64,000 nt of DNA. It comes from Thioclava marina (GTDB taxonomy: Bacteria > Pseudomonadota > Alphaproteobacteria > Rhodobacterales > Rhodobacteraceae). Below the pieces are notes generated by a model. That model made no database searches. It had not been told where the DNA came from and saw nothing but the letters and a program-made list of their open reading frames with translations. Position 1 is the first letter of the stretch, and the number at the start of each line of letters is the position of its first letter. Location: assembly GCF_002020135.1 (NCBI RefSeq), contig NZ_MPZS01000003.1, positions 558,001 through 622,000 on the forward strand. Reading direction: 5' to 3'. Position numbers and translations under genes: made by a program. Positions 56,104 through 64,000 of this stretch are shown here, one piece after another.

Positions 56104-57744
56104 ATGACGGTATTTCTCCGATCGATGGGTCTGGCGGTTTCGCTCACGGGGCTGGCGATGACGGCCGGGGCGCAGGGCACGGCTCAGATCGCCGCGCAGG
56201 GGGCGATGTCGCCGCTGACCGGGGTCGAGCTGTCGGGGTTTACACAGGCCGTCGCCGAAGCCGCATCACAAACGCCTGCGCTGGCCGCGTTTTACGCCGC
56301 GCGCGATTATCGCCCGATCTGGACGTCTGAAGCGGACGCGGAACGGCGCGCGGCCTTCCTGCGCGCGCTCGACGTGTCGGACCTGCAGGGCTTGCCCAAG
56401 GCTCATTACGCTCCCGACGCGCTGCGGGCCGATTTCGCCTCCGTTCAGTCCGAACGCCAGCGCGGCCTGCTCGAGGTGAAACTGAGCAAGGTTTTTCTCG
56501 ATTACGCCCATGACGTGTCGCATGGCGTGCTCGAGCCACATAAGGTGATCGCGGATATCAAGCGCGAGCCGCATCGCAGCGATCCGCAGGCGCGCATCGC
56601 GGGGTTCGCAGCCTCCGGCAATCCCGCGCTCTTCCTGCGCGAGCTGGCACCGCAGATGCCGCAATATGCCCAGTTGATCAAGGCGCGGCTCGATCTCGAG
56701 GCAGAGATCGCGGCGGGCGGCTGGGGCCCGGCGGTTCCCGGCAAGAAACTTGAGCCCGGCGATACCGGCGAAGCGGTCATCGCGCTGCGCGACCGGCTTC
56801 AGGCGATGGGCTATCTCGGGCGCTCGGCCTCGGCGAGCTATGACGGCGAAATCCAGAAAGCCGTGCAGGCCTTTCAGGCCGATCAGGGGCTGAGCCCTGA
56901 CGGAATCGCGGGGGCGGGCACGCTGACGGAAATCAATCGCTCGCCGGAAGAGCGGATGAAATCGATCCTCGTCGCTCTCGAACGCCTGCGTTGGATGAAT
57001 GGCACCGATTTTTCGGGGCGCTATATCTGGGTGAACATCACCGATTTCTCGGTCCGGGTGATCGACGATGGAAAGACGACCTTCCGCTCGGTGACGGTGG
57101 TGGGGCAGAACAGTTCGGACCGGCGCACCCCCGAATTCTCCGACGAGATGGAGATGATGGTCATCAACCCGACCTGGAATGTTCCGCGCTCGATCGTGAC
57201 GAAGGAATACCTGCCCCAGATGAAGCGCAATCCGAACGCGGCGGGCCAGTTGCAGCTGATCGACTCGCGCGGGCGCGTGGTGCCGCGCGGCGCCGTGAAT
57301 TTCTCGGCCTATAATGCGAAGAACTTTCCCTTCGCGATGAAACAGCCGCCCTCGAGCCGCAATGCGCTGGGGCTGGTGAAATTCCTGTTTCCGAATCCCT
57401 GGAATATCTACCTGCACGACACGCCTTCGAAGTCGCTGTTCCAGAAAGAGACCCGTGCCTTCAGCCATGGCTGTATCCGGGTGGGGGATCCCTTCGATCT
57501 GGCCTATGTGCTGCTTGGCGCGCAAAGCAACGATCCGCAGGCCGAATTCAAGCGCATCCTGAACACGGGTCGCGAGACCACGGTGCCTTTGAAAAAGCAT
57601 GTTCCGGTGCACCTGGTCTATTACACCGCCTGGCCGACGGCCTCGGGCCATGTCGAATACCGGCGCGATGTCTATGGGCGCGATGCGACCCTGTTCCAGG
57701 CACTTGAGCAGGCCGGGGTGGAATTGGCGGCGCAGGACAGCTAA
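56104..57744 (+). CDS. L,D-transpeptidase (YcbB/LdtD type) with peptidoglycan-binding domain
   Basis: Cross-links peptidoglycan between meso-diaminopimelate residues (3-3 links) in the periplasm. The 546 residues show a signal peptide (MTVFLRSMGLAVSLTGLAMTAGAQG), a scaffold region, a PG_binding_1 domain (about 215-280) and a YkuD catalytic domain with AFSHGCIRVGDPFDLA holding the active cysteine. This is the large YcbB type with about 300 residues before the catalytic core. It faces the MepK-like gene divergently, and a LpxD-like gene follows after 50 bases, so it may lead a four-gene run with ACP and ketosynthase. Confidence 0.93.
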   Translation: MTVFLRSMGLAVSLTGLAMTAGAQGTAQIAAQGAMSPLTGVELSGFTQAVAEAASQTPALAAFYAARDYRPIWTSEADAERRAAFLRALDVSDLQGLPKAHYAPDALRADFASVQSERQRGLLEVKLSKVFLDYAHDVSHGVLEPHKVIADIKREPHRSDPQARIAGFAASGNPALFLRELAPQMPQYAQLIKARLDLEAEIAAGGWGPAVPGKKLEPGDTGEAVIALRDRLQAMGYLGRSASASYDGEIQKAVQAFQADQGLSPDGIAGAGTLTEINRSPEERMKSILVALERLRWMNGTDFSGRYIWVNITDFSVRVIDDGKTTFRSVTVVGQNSSDRRTPEFSDEMEMMVINPTWNVPRSIVTKEYLPQMKRNPNAAGQLQLIDSRGRVVPRGAVNFSAYNAKNFPFAMKQPPSSRNALGLVKFLFPNPWNIYLHDTPSKSLFQKETRAFSHGCIRVGDPFDLAYVLLGAQSNDPQAEFKRILNTGRETTVPLKKHVPVHLVYYTAWPTASGHVEYRRDVYGRDATLFQALEQAGVELAAQDS

Positions 57745-57794
57745 ATCTCTGGCGAACGGGGCGCAATGCCCCGCAAGCCACGAGAGGATCGGCA

Positions 57795-58895
57795 ATGTCC
57801 CAGACCATCGAGCAAATCGCGAAGGCGCTTGAGGCGACGGCCGAGGGCGATCTGTCGATCGCGGTCACCGGGGCGTCCGAGCCTGCAAGCGCCACCCCGG
57901 ATCAGCTTGCGCTGGCGATGAGCGAGAAATATGCCGAAGGGCTGCGCAGCGGTCAGGCACGGGCGGCGCTGCTTTGGGAGGGCGCGGACTGGCGCAGCTA
58001 CGGGCTGGAGGCGGCGATTTTCGTCACACGGCCGCGGCTCGCGATGGCGGGGCTGTCGAAAGCCTTCGACCCCGGTCCCGTAGTCGCCCCCGGCGTCCAT
58101 CCGAGCTGCGTGATCGATCCTTCCGTCGAGATTGGTGAAGGCGCGGCGATCGGGCCGTTCACGGTGATCGGCAAGGGCGTGACCATCGGGCCGAATGCCC
58201 GCATCGTGGGGCAGGTCACGATTGCCGAAGAGGCGCGGATCGGAGCGGATGCGCTGATCTATCCCGGCGCGCGGATCGGGGCGCGGGTGGTGATCGGCGA
58301 TCGCTTCATCTGCCAGCCCGGCGCGGTGATCGGTTCGGACGGGTTTTCCTTCGTGACGCCCGAGCCCTCGGGGGTTGAAGAAATTCGCACAACCCTCGAA
58401 CAACGCACGGAAATCACCGAGCAGAAATGGACCCGTATCCATTCGCTCGGAACCGTCGAGATCGGGGACGATGTCGAGATCGGCGCCAATGCCTGTATCG
58501 ACCGTGGCACGGTGCGCGCGACCGCGATCGGCTCGGGCAGCAAGCTCGATAACATGGTCCATATCGGCCATAATGTGCAGGTGGGCGAGGATTGCCTGCT
58601 CTGCGGTCAGGTCGGCATCGCGGGCTCGACGAAGATCGGCGACCGGGTGGTGCTGGCGGGGCAATGCGGCGTGTCCGACAATATCATCGTCGGCGATGAC
58701 GTGATCGCGGCAGGCGGCACCAATATCTACACCAACGTCCCCAAGGGGCGCACGATCTGGGGCAGCCCGGCGGTGAAGATGGAAACGCAGCTAGAGATCA
58801 ACAAATCGCTGCGGCGTCTGCCAAGATTGTTTGGACAAATCGCCGAGCTTCGGGAAACTGTTACGAAGCTCACGCAGAAAGGCGGCACGGAGTAA
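57795..58895 (+). CDS. lpxD: LpxD-like UDP-3-O-acylglucosamine N-acyltransferase
   Basis: Left-handed beta-helix acyltransferase of 366 residues. LpxD adds a 3-hydroxyacyl chain from ACP to the 2-amine of UDP-glucosamine in lipid A synthesis. The hexapeptide repeats run from about residue 100 to 330; the catalytic histidine region is MVHIGHNVQVGEDCLLCGQVGIAGS (split), and the C-terminal helix ends LFGQIAELRETVTKL. It stands away from the usual lipid A genes (fabZ, lpxA, lpxB), next to a dedicated ACP and ketosynthase, so it may be a second LpxD acylating a different sugar or lipid. ATG with GAGAGGAT upstream. Confidence 0.88.
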   Translation: MSQTIEQIAKALEATAEGDLSIAVTGASEPASATPDQLALAMSEKYAEGLRSGQARAALLWEGADWRSYGLEAAIFVTRPRLAMAGLSKAFDPGPVVAPGVHPSCVIDPSVEIGEGAAIGPFTVIGKGVTIGPNARIVGQVTIAEEARIGADALIYPGARIGARVVIGDRFICQPGAVIGSDGFSFVTPEPSGVEEIRTTLEQRTEITEQKWTRIHSLGTVEIGDDVEIGANACIDRGTVRATAIGSGSKLDNMVHIGHNVQVGEDCLLCGQVGIAGSTKIGDRVVLAGQCGVSDNIIVGDDVIAAGGTNIYTNVPKGRTIWGSPAVKMETQLEINKSLRRLPRLFGQIAELRETVTKLTQKGGTE

Positions 58896-58903
58896 CGCCA
58901 CAG

Positions 58904-59185
58904 ATGAGGCCAGACGTGCAGGACCAGGTTTTCTCGATCATCGCTCGCGAAGCCCTTCGCGATCCCAGTGAACTGAGCGCCGAGATGACGCTCGAAGAGC
59001 TCGGCCTCGACAGCCTCGGGCTCGTCGAGGTGATCTTCGCCATCGAAGAGACGTTCGACGTCTCGGTGCCCTTCAACGCCAATGAGCCCGCCGCGACCCA
59101 ATTCGACATGTCCTCGGTCGGTGCGATCGTGACGGCGGTCGAGCGCCTGATCACGGGTGACAGCCCCTCCAGCGCCGTCGCCTGA
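58904..59185 (+). CDS. Acyl carrier protein (dedicated type)
   Basis: A 93-residue acyl carrier protein. The phosphopantetheine serine is in ELGLDSLGLVEVIFAIEE, after a usual helix-loop start. The second half (VSVPFNANEPAATQFDMSS) differs from housekeeping AcpP and is longer, as in specialised carriers such as AcpXL. Its stop codon shares bases with the next gene's start (TGATG), so it is coupled to the ketosynthase. The ACP and LpxD-like gene are separated by only 8 bases. Confidence 0.88.
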   Translation: MRPDVQDQVFSIIAREALRDPSELSAEMTLEELGLDSLGLVEVIFAIEETFDVSVPFNANEPAATQFDMSSVGAIVTAVERLITGDSPSSAVA

Positions 59186-60390
59186 TGCGACGGGTAGTGA
59201 TCTCGGGGGCAGGCACGATCAATGCGCTTGCCGAAGGGGTCGCGCAGACGCAGGCCGCGATGGAAGCGGGGCGCTGCGCGATTGGGGATCTCGAGTTTCG
59301 CGACGTCGAACGGCTGAGCATCCGCATCGGTGCGCAGATCAAGGGCTATGACGCGAGCGCGCGCTTTACCGCGCAGGAACTCGCGCTTTACGACCCGTTC
59401 ACTCAATATGCGCTGATCGCGGGTGCCGAGGCGATGGCGCAGGCGGGGCTGGAGCGCGCGCCCGACCCAAACCGCTGGGGCTGTATCATCGGCTCGGCAG
59501 GTGGCGGGCACACGACCGCGAACAACGCCTATCGCGCGGTCTTTGCCGAAGGGAAGAACCGGGTCCACCCGCTGACCGTGCCGAAGCTGATGGGCAATGC
59601 GGCGCCGTCGCATCTCGCGATCCGCTTCGGGCTTCAGGGGCCGAGTTTCACCGTATCCACGGCCTGCGCGAGCTCCAACCACGCGATCGGGCTGGCCTTT
59701 CAGATGGTGCGCTCGGGCATGGTCGAGGGGATGCTCGCGGGCGGGGCCGAGGCGATGCTGAATTTCGGTGGGCTCAAGGCCTGGGAAGGGCTGCGCGTGA
59801 TGTCGCCCGATGGCTGCCGCCCGTTCAGCGCTTCGCGCAACGGGATGGTGCAGGGCGAGGGAGCGGGCGTCTTCGTGATCGAGACGTTCGAAAACGCGCA
59901 GGCTCGTGGGGCGGAACCGCTCGCGGAGATTGCAGGTTTCGCGATGACCTCGGATGCGACCGATGTGGTGATGCCCTCGCTCGATGGCGCTGCGGCGGCG
60001 ATCTCGGGGGCGTTGGCCGATGCCGGGATGGCGCCCGAGGAAGTCGGTTATATCAATGCGCATGGGACGGGGACGGCGGCGAATGACAGGATCGAGACGG
60101 CAGCGATCCGTCAGGTCTTTGGTCCGTCAGCCGAGAATGTGCCGATCAGCGCGACCAAGGCGATGCACGGTCATTGCATCGGCGGGACCGGCGCTGTGGA
60201 GCTGTTCGCCTGCCTGATGGCGCTGCGGGAGGGCGTGATTGCGCCCACGATCGGCTATGACGCGCCCGATCCCGCGTGCGATCTCGATTATGTGCCGAAT
60301 GTCGCGCGGCGCGCGGATGTCGGGGCTGCGCTCTCGAATGCGTTCGCCTTTGGTGGCCTCAACGCGGTGCTCGCGCTGCGCCGGACCTGA
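59185..60390 (+). CDS. Beta-ketoacyl-ACP synthase (KAS I/II type)
   Basis: Condensing enzyme that extends an acyl chain by two carbons. The 401 residues show a thiolase fold with the catalytic cysteine in STACASSNHA, the histidine in NAHGTGTAANDRIE, and the third active-site block ATKAMHGHCIGGTGAVE, in which the usual alanine in GAAG is a glycine-threonine. All three triad residues (Cys-His-His) are present. Upstream neighbours LpxD-like and ACP suggest that it prepares a special acyl chain on that ACP, rather than general fatty acid synthesis. Confidence 0.9.
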   Translation: MRRVVISGAGTINALAEGVAQTQAAMEAGRCAIGDLEFRDVERLSIRIGAQIKGYDASARFTAQELALYDPFTQYALIAGAEAMAQAGLERAPDPNRWGCIIGSAGGGHTTANNAYRAVFAEGKNRVHPLTVPKLMGNAAPSHLAIRFGLQGPSFTVSTACASSNHAIGLAFQMVRSGMVEGMLAGGAEAMLNFGGLKAWEGLRVMSPDGCRPFSASRNGMVQGEGAGVFVIETFENAQARGAEPLAEIAGFAMTSDATDVVMPSLDGAAAAISGALADAGMAPEEVGYINAHGTGTAANDRIETAAIRQVFGPSAENVPISATKAMHGHCIGGTGAVELFACLMALREGVIAPTIGYDAPDPACDLDYVPNVARRADVGAALSNAFAFGGLNAVLALRRT

Positions 60391-60391
60391 A

Positions 60392-60419
60392 AACGCCGCG
60401 CTGGGTGCAGCGCGGCGTT
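60392..60419 (+). terminator. Terminator of the lpxD-like/ACP/KAS run
   Basis: Eleven-bp perfect stem AACGCCGCGCT/AGCGCGGCGTT with a 6-base loop; the T-run is weak, so efficiency is uncertain. It lies directly after the ketosynthase stop codon. Confidence 0.7.
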
Positions 60420-60458
60420 CAATCTTATCAATGCCTTGTCAGGCAAAGCGCACCCGGA

Positions 60459-61184
60459 TCACTTGACCGCGCCGCTTTCCTCGTTGGCCTTCACGACCGC
60501 GTCGAACCCGGCGGTGAAGCCCGAGAGCGAAATCGTCGCGCTGACCTTTTCGGTCGGGGCGGCCAGCGGCACGATGGTGATCGTCGCCTTGTTGCCCTTC
60601 TTGAAGGAGTCGAGATCTTCCTGGGTCAGGCCGATACGGGCAAAGCAGCCCATCGGCTGACAGAAGGTGAACGGGTAGACCTGCGGCTTGGCGCCATCGA
60701 CCGAGAGCAGCAGGTTCTGGGTCAGCAGCGTGTCGAGCGGGACCATGATCGTCGCACCCGCGACCGCCTTGCCGCCCTTGGGCAGACCGAAGAGCGAGAT
60801 ATCCGCGACATTGCCGCCCTGGTTGTTCTTGATCACCTGGTAAATCTGGCAGGGATCCTTGCCGTCCGGCGCTTTGATGCACTGAAGCTCCCAATCGCCA
60901 TAGGTGCCCTTGGTGTAGCTTTGCGGCTGGGCCGGGGCGGCCGGTTGCGGAGCGGTTGCGCCGTCGACGGTCGCGTCGGGGGCGGGCTGACCGTTCGCAG
61001 CCGCATCCGGGGCGGGCGCTTCGGTCGTGGCTTCGGGCGCCGGGGCCGTCGCACCATCGACCGCCGTCTCGCCGCTCGCGGCCGGGGCGGCCGTGTCGGG
61101 CGTTGCGGTCGTGTCCTGCGCCCAGGCACCCTGAGCGAGGCCGAGGGCAAGCGCGAATGCGAGCGGTTTCGTCAGTTGAGACAT
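60459..61184 (-). CDS. IalB-family invasion-associated-like protein
   Basis: An exported 241-residue protein: signal peptide MSQLTKPLAFALALGLAQGAWAQ, an Ala/Pro/Thr-rich low-complexity linker of about 70 residues, then an IalB domain from YGDWELQCIKAPDGKDPCQIYQVI to the end, with conserved cysteines in WELQCI, DPCQIY and CQPMGC. The family is named for a Bartonella invasion protein, but is widespread in free-living alphaproteobacteria and its role there is not known. The ATG has AGGAGAAG upstream; an open frame extends 14 codons further. Confidence 0.88.
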   Translation of the reverse strand: MSQLTKPLAFALALGLAQGAWAQDTTATPDTAAPAASGETAVDGATAPAPEATTEAPAPDAAANGQPAPDATVDGATAPQPAAPAQPQSYTKGTYGDWELQCIKAPDGKDPCQIYQVIKNNQGGNVADISLFGLPKGGKAVAGATIMVPLDTLLTQNLLLSVDGAKPQVYPFTFCQPMGCFARIGLTQEDLDSFKKGNKATITIVPLAAPTEKVSATISLSGFTAGFDAVVKANEESGAVK

Positions 61185-61681
61185 GGTAACTCTTCTCCTG
61201 AAACTCTTCGGCCAGAGGCTTAACATGGGCGCACGCGACTGTCAGGCGCGAAATCTGCCGCAGCGTTCACGGATCGGCGGTAAGATGCCACAGTTTCGTG
61301 AGGCTGCCACTCAGAGCCGCTTCTGCCTGCGGAACATGGTGCGCGCCCGGGGCTGCATCGCACAGGCGAAATCCCCGGAAATATGAAAGGGGCCCCAAGC
61401 GGAACCCCTTCCTTGTTTCCCCCTGTCGGACTGGCCGACTTCATCATTGCGGGCACGCTAGATCGGAATTTTTCACAGGTCAACAGGCAAAATTGAACAC
61501 TCGTGACGGTCCCCCAAGCCCTTGCCGCGGCTCGAAAAAGACCGCGCCGAATTGGCGCGGCCAGTCTGACAGGGAGGAAGTGCCCCACGCCGGAAACGAA
61601 GCGCGTCGCGGGACAGGAACAGACTGGCGCAAAAGGGTTAAATGAGTATTGTCGGGACAAATGAATTTCACGGGGGATGGC
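61185..61681. other. Intergenic region, IalB / HerA-like gene
   Basis: A 497-base gap. It holds a possible minus-strand small transcript (listed separately) and the inverted pair ACCGCGCC/GGCGCGGC around 61541-61562; otherwise I see nothing. Confidence 0.4.
61385..61448 (-). ncRNA. Possible small RNA (promoter and hairpin end seen)
   Basis: On the minus strand, TTGACC (61483-61478) and TAGCGT (61460-61455) are separated by 17 bases, like a sigma-70 promoter with one strong box. About 40 bases past the expected start is a ten-bp hairpin (61387-61410, two G-U pairs) followed by TTTCATATTT. This would give a transcript of about 60 bases with no convincing protein. The -10 match is weak, so this is a candidate only. 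Confidence 0.25.
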
Positions 61682-63262
61682 ATGACGGGTGTCTTGACCG
61701 AAGAGGGTGTTTTCGTCGGCGGCGGCGGTGAGGGCTATGGCAGTCCGCAGGAGTTGCTGCTGAAATATGGCAACCGTCACGGGTTGATCGCGGGCGCAAC
61801 CGGCACCGGCAAGACGGTGACGCTGCAAATCCTCGCGGAAGGCTTCTCGAGTGCGGGTGTGCCGGTCTTCATGGCCGATGTGAAGGGCGATCTCTCGGGC
61901 GTGGCGGCCAGCGGGTCGGAGACCGCCAAGCTGCACAAACCCTTCATGGAGCGCTCCGCCACGATCGGGTTCGACCTGGACTATCGCTCTTATCCGACCG
62001 TGTTCTGGGACATGTTCGGCGAGCAGGGCCACCCCGTGCGCACGACCGTCTCCGAGATGGGGCCGCTGTTGCTGTCGCGCCTCCTCGGGCTGACCGATGC
62101 ACAAGAAGGCGTGCTGAATATCGCTTTCCACATTGCCGACGAAGAGGGGCTGGCGCTTCTCGATCTTGACGATCTGCGCGCGATGCTGCGCCATGTGGGC
62201 GAGCGCGCCGACGAGATCTCGCTGCAATATGGCAATGTCGACATCCGCTCGATCGGGGCGATCCAGCGCGAATTGCTGGTACTCGAGAACCAGGGCGGGG
62301 AGAAATTCTTCGGTGAACCGGCGCTGGAACTGTCGGACCTGATCCGCACCGATTCCAATGGCATGGGCCAGATCAACATCCTCGCGGCCGACAAGCTCAT
62401 GGCGAGCCCGCGTCTCTACGCGACTTTCCTGCTCTGGCTCCTGTCGGAACTGTTCGAGGAGCTGCCCGAGGTCGGCAATCCCGACAAGCCCAAGCTCGTC
62501 TTCTTCTTCGACGAGGCGCATCTTCTGTTCGACGACGCGCCCAAGGCGCTGGTGGACAAGGTCGAGCAGGTCGCGCGCCTGATCCGCTCGAAGGGGGTGG
62601 GGATCTATTTCATCACCCAGAACCCGACCGACGTGCCCGATGGCATTCTCAGCCAGCTCGGTAACCGGGTGCAGCATGCCTTGCGGGCCTTCACCGCGCG
62701 CGACCAGAAATCGCTGCGTCTGGCGGCCGAGAATTACCGCGCTAATCCGCGTTTCGACACAGAGATCGCGATCAAGGAAGTGGGCACCGGCGAGGCGGTG
62801 ACTTCGTTCCTTCAGGCGAAGGGCGTGCCGGGGATGGTCGAGCGCACGCTCGTGCGCCCGCCGCAATCGAGACTCGGGCCGCTCACGCCGTCCGAACGCG
62901 CGCAGGTGATCGCGGCCTCACCGCTGGGTACGAAATACGACACGCCCGTGAACCGGGAGTCGGCGCAGGAGATCCTGGCCAAACGGGCGGAACTTGCCGC
63001 CAGGGAGGCCGCCGAGGCGGAGCTGCGCGAGAAGGCGGCGAAGACCGCGTCCGGGCGCTCCGAGCTTGATGCGGGCTTCGATGAGTTCAACAACGCGCGT
63101 CGCTACGAGCCCACGACGAAGACCAAAATGAAGACCACGCGCTCGAGCCGGTCGGATTCGATCGTCGAGACCTTCGGCAAGAGCCTCGCACGCCAGCTCG
63201 GCACGAAGACCGGGCAGGCGCTGGTGCGCGGCGTACTGGGCTCGCTCTTCAAATCGCGCTGA
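61682..63262 (+). CDS. HerA-like DUF853 ATPase
   Basis: A hexameric-type ATPase of about 526 residues in the HerA/FtsK-related DUF853 family, with Walker A AGATGTGKTVTLQ near the N terminus and Walker B VFFFDEAHLLFDD in the middle. Also visible are the arginine-finger-type region GNRVQHALRAFTARDQKSL and a Lys/Arg-rich C-terminal tail (TTKTKMKTTRSSRS). Substrate and function are unknown; DNA or membrane transport roles are proposed for relatives. I chose the ATG with GGGGGATGG upstream; an in-frame ATG 21 bases earlier is possible. Its 3' end overlaps the convergent DUF6477 gene by 14 bases. Confidence 0.85.
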   Translation: MTGVLTEEGVFVGGGGEGYGSPQELLLKYGNRHGLIAGATGTGKTVTLQILAEGFSSAGVPVFMADVKGDLSGVAASGSETAKLHKPFMERSATIGFDLDYRSYPTVFWDMFGEQGHPVRTTVSEMGPLLLSRLLGLTDAQEGVLNIAFHIADEEGLALLDLDDLRAMLRHVGERADEISLQYGNVDIRSIGAIQRELLVLENQGGEKFFGEPALELSDLIRTDSNGMGQINILAADKLMASPRLYATFLLWLLSELFEELPEVGNPDKPKLVFFFDEAHLLFDDAPKALVDKVEQVARLIRSKGVGIYFITQNPTDVPDGILSQLGNRVQHALRAFTARDQKSLRLAAENYRANPRFDTEIAIKEVGTGEAVTSFLQAKGVPGMVERTLVRPPQSRLGPLTPSERAQVIAASPLGTKYDTPVNRESAQEILAKRAELAAREAAEAELREKAAKTASGRSELDAGFDEFNNARRYEPTTKTKMKTTRSSRSDSIVETFGKSLARQLGTKTGQALVRGVLGSLFKSR

Positions 63263-63557
63263 GAACGGGCCGGGGCAGCAGCCGCGCCTCGGCCATCACC
63301 GCAATCAGGATCTCGACATGACGCGCGACGCTATAGGTGGCTTCGCCGTCGCGTCGCGCGTGATCGAGAATTTCCTCCTCGGCGAGCAGGAGCGGCAGCG
63401 CGGCGCCCGGGCGCGGAAGGTCCGCGCAACGCAGCACGCGCTTGAGGTCTCGCTTTCGGCTGTAACCCTCCAACCCGAACCGGGCCGCGCGCACCAGCAG
63501 GCGCGGGCGCTTGATATGCGAAAGGTCGATGGTCGGGGCGGGCAGGGAATGCAGCAT
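63249..63557 (-). CDS. DUF6477 family protein
   Basis: A 102-residue cytoplasmic protein with the lineage-typical start IDLSHIKRPRLLVRAARFGLEGYSRKRDLKRVL and end YSVARHVEILIAVMAEARLL (split here). It resembles the DUF6477 family known only from Rhodobacteraceae; there is no enzyme or membrane motif. GGAGGTTTTCGTC before the chosen ATG is a good ribosome site; the frame stays open for 12 codons upstream. It is divergent to the following DUF6456-type gene. Function unknown. Confidence 0.8.
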   Translation of the reverse strand: MLHSLPAPTIDLSHIKRPRLLVRAARFGLEGYSRKRDLKRVLRCADLPRPGAALPLLLAEEEILDHARRDGEATYSVARHVEILIAVMAEARLLPRPVLSAI

Positions 63558-63693
63558 GACGAAAACCTCCGTTGAATTGAAGGCCTCGATCATTATTCAA
63601 CCAAAGCGGGTGTTGCGCGCGGTCCCGAAGATGCGCGCGCCCGCCAAAGGTTTGTTTAGGAAGTTTAAGGAAATCTTGCTGGCGTCCCGTTTA

Positions 63694-63709
63694 TTAACGA
63701 ACGGGTAAC
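63694..63709. promoter_or_regulatory. Candidate CtrA site TTAA-N7-GTAAC upstream of DUF6456-type gene
   Basis: TTAACGAACGGGTAAC, one base different from the CtrA consensus TTAA-N7-TTAAC, 66 bases upstream of the last ATG. A CCCGTT/AACGGG inverted repeat overlaps it. Confidence 0.35.
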
Positions 63710-63775
63710 CAAACCAACTCACGGTTGTATTCGGACAGACTCGCCGTCGCTGTGCGGCGCCATCTGGGGGACAAA

Positions 63776-64000
63776 ATGACTTCGATCGCACCGGTCACGG
63801 CGGGGTTGCCCGCCTGGCTGCCTGACCATACCCGACTCTACCTGCACCATGTGGAGCAGGGCATCCCGATCCGGGCATTGGCGAGGGCGGAAGGGTGCGC
63901 GGCCTCGACGATCCTGCGCCGCGTGCGCCGGATCGAGGCGCGGCGGGACGATCCGCTGATCGATGAGGCGCTCGAGTATCTCGGCCGCGCGGCCGGGCAG
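63776..64000 (+). CDS. Helix-turn-helix protein, DUF6456-type (3' partial)
   Basis: Start of a gene cut by the window end; 75 residues visible: LPAWLPDHTRLYLHHVEQGIPIRALARAEGCAASTILRRVRRIEARRDDPLIDEALEYLG (split). A helix-turn-helix (IRALARAEGCAASTILRRVRRI) is clear, as in the DUF6456 family of Rhodobacteraceae regulators, which pairs with DUF6477 on the other strand as seen here. ATG has GGGGGA upstream. Targets are unknown. Confidence 0.75.
   Translation, partial: MTSIAPVTAGLPAWLPDHTRLYLHHVEQGIPIRALARAEGCAASTILRRVRRIEARRDDPLIDEALEYLGRAAGQ

Overview
The window is chromosomal DNA of a GC-rich alphaproteobacterium, most likely a member of the Rhodobacterales (Rhodobacter/Paracoccus/Thioclava-like). 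The support is a C4-pathway 5-aminolevulinate synthase (hemA), a UvrA gene with a GTTC-N7-GTTC SOS box, a CIRCE-controlled groESL, a DUF6477/DUF6456 gene pair, and many rhodobacterial gene neighbourhoods. Genes are dense and mostly housekeeping. I see no rRNA, tRNA, prophage, insertion sequence or CRISPR array. Long antisense reading frames are GC-codon shadows.

Layout: (1) 1-5.7 kb: end of a hydroxyisobutyrate-dehydrogenase-like gene, ssb, a PepSY / cytochrome b / membrane-anchored LuxR group, a lytic transglycosylase, a SYLF lipoprotein and hemB. (2) 5.8-20.7 kb: membrane protein, mfd, a bactofilin-M23 peptidase pair, bcp-type peroxiredoxin, a giant AsmA-like protein, queA, an MFS carrier, a DUF924 protein and lpd. 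(3) 20.7-26.4 kb: rhodanese, SOS-controlled uvrA, three related small secreted proteins and a DUF2892 membrane protein. (4) 26.4-39.1 kb: valine-catabolism operon, SDR, groESL with CIRCE, a duplicated lipoprotein pair, a TraB/GumN protein, a Mn-type pyrophosphatase, a CoA-transferase and a lone receiver protein. (5) 39.4-51.4 kb is a respiration and heme block: two Crp/Fnr regulators, a bo3-type quinol oxidase operon, an octaheme cytochrome c with a cytochrome b partner, an M20 peptidase and hemA. (6) 51.5-64 kb: rodZ-like gene and ispG, an SH3 protein, a murein endopeptidase and L,D-transpeptidase in divergent orientation, a gene run lpxD-like / acyl carrier protein / ketosynthase, IalB, a HerA-like ATPase, and DUF6477 and DUF6456 genes (the last cut by the window end).

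How parts work together: the quinol oxidase, octaheme cytochrome/cytochrome b and ALA synthase genes are linked by shared promoter sequence. All three upstream regions carry inverted TGCGACA/TGTCGCA half-sites, and hemA also has an FNR-type box, which suggests common redox control. Both Crp/Fnr genes carry the same palindrome (CTATGACATAG) upstream. Envelope functions recur: transglycosylase, M23/bactofilin, RodZ, L,D-transpeptidase, MepK-like endopeptidase, AsmA-like and LpxD-like proteins.

The least explained items are the L,D-transpeptidase/lpxD/ACP/ketosynthase run, a modular intergenic hairpin repeat present at three loci, the tandem lipoproteins of which one has lost its ATG start, and the unassigned intergenic stretches near 45.5 kb and 61.4 kb.
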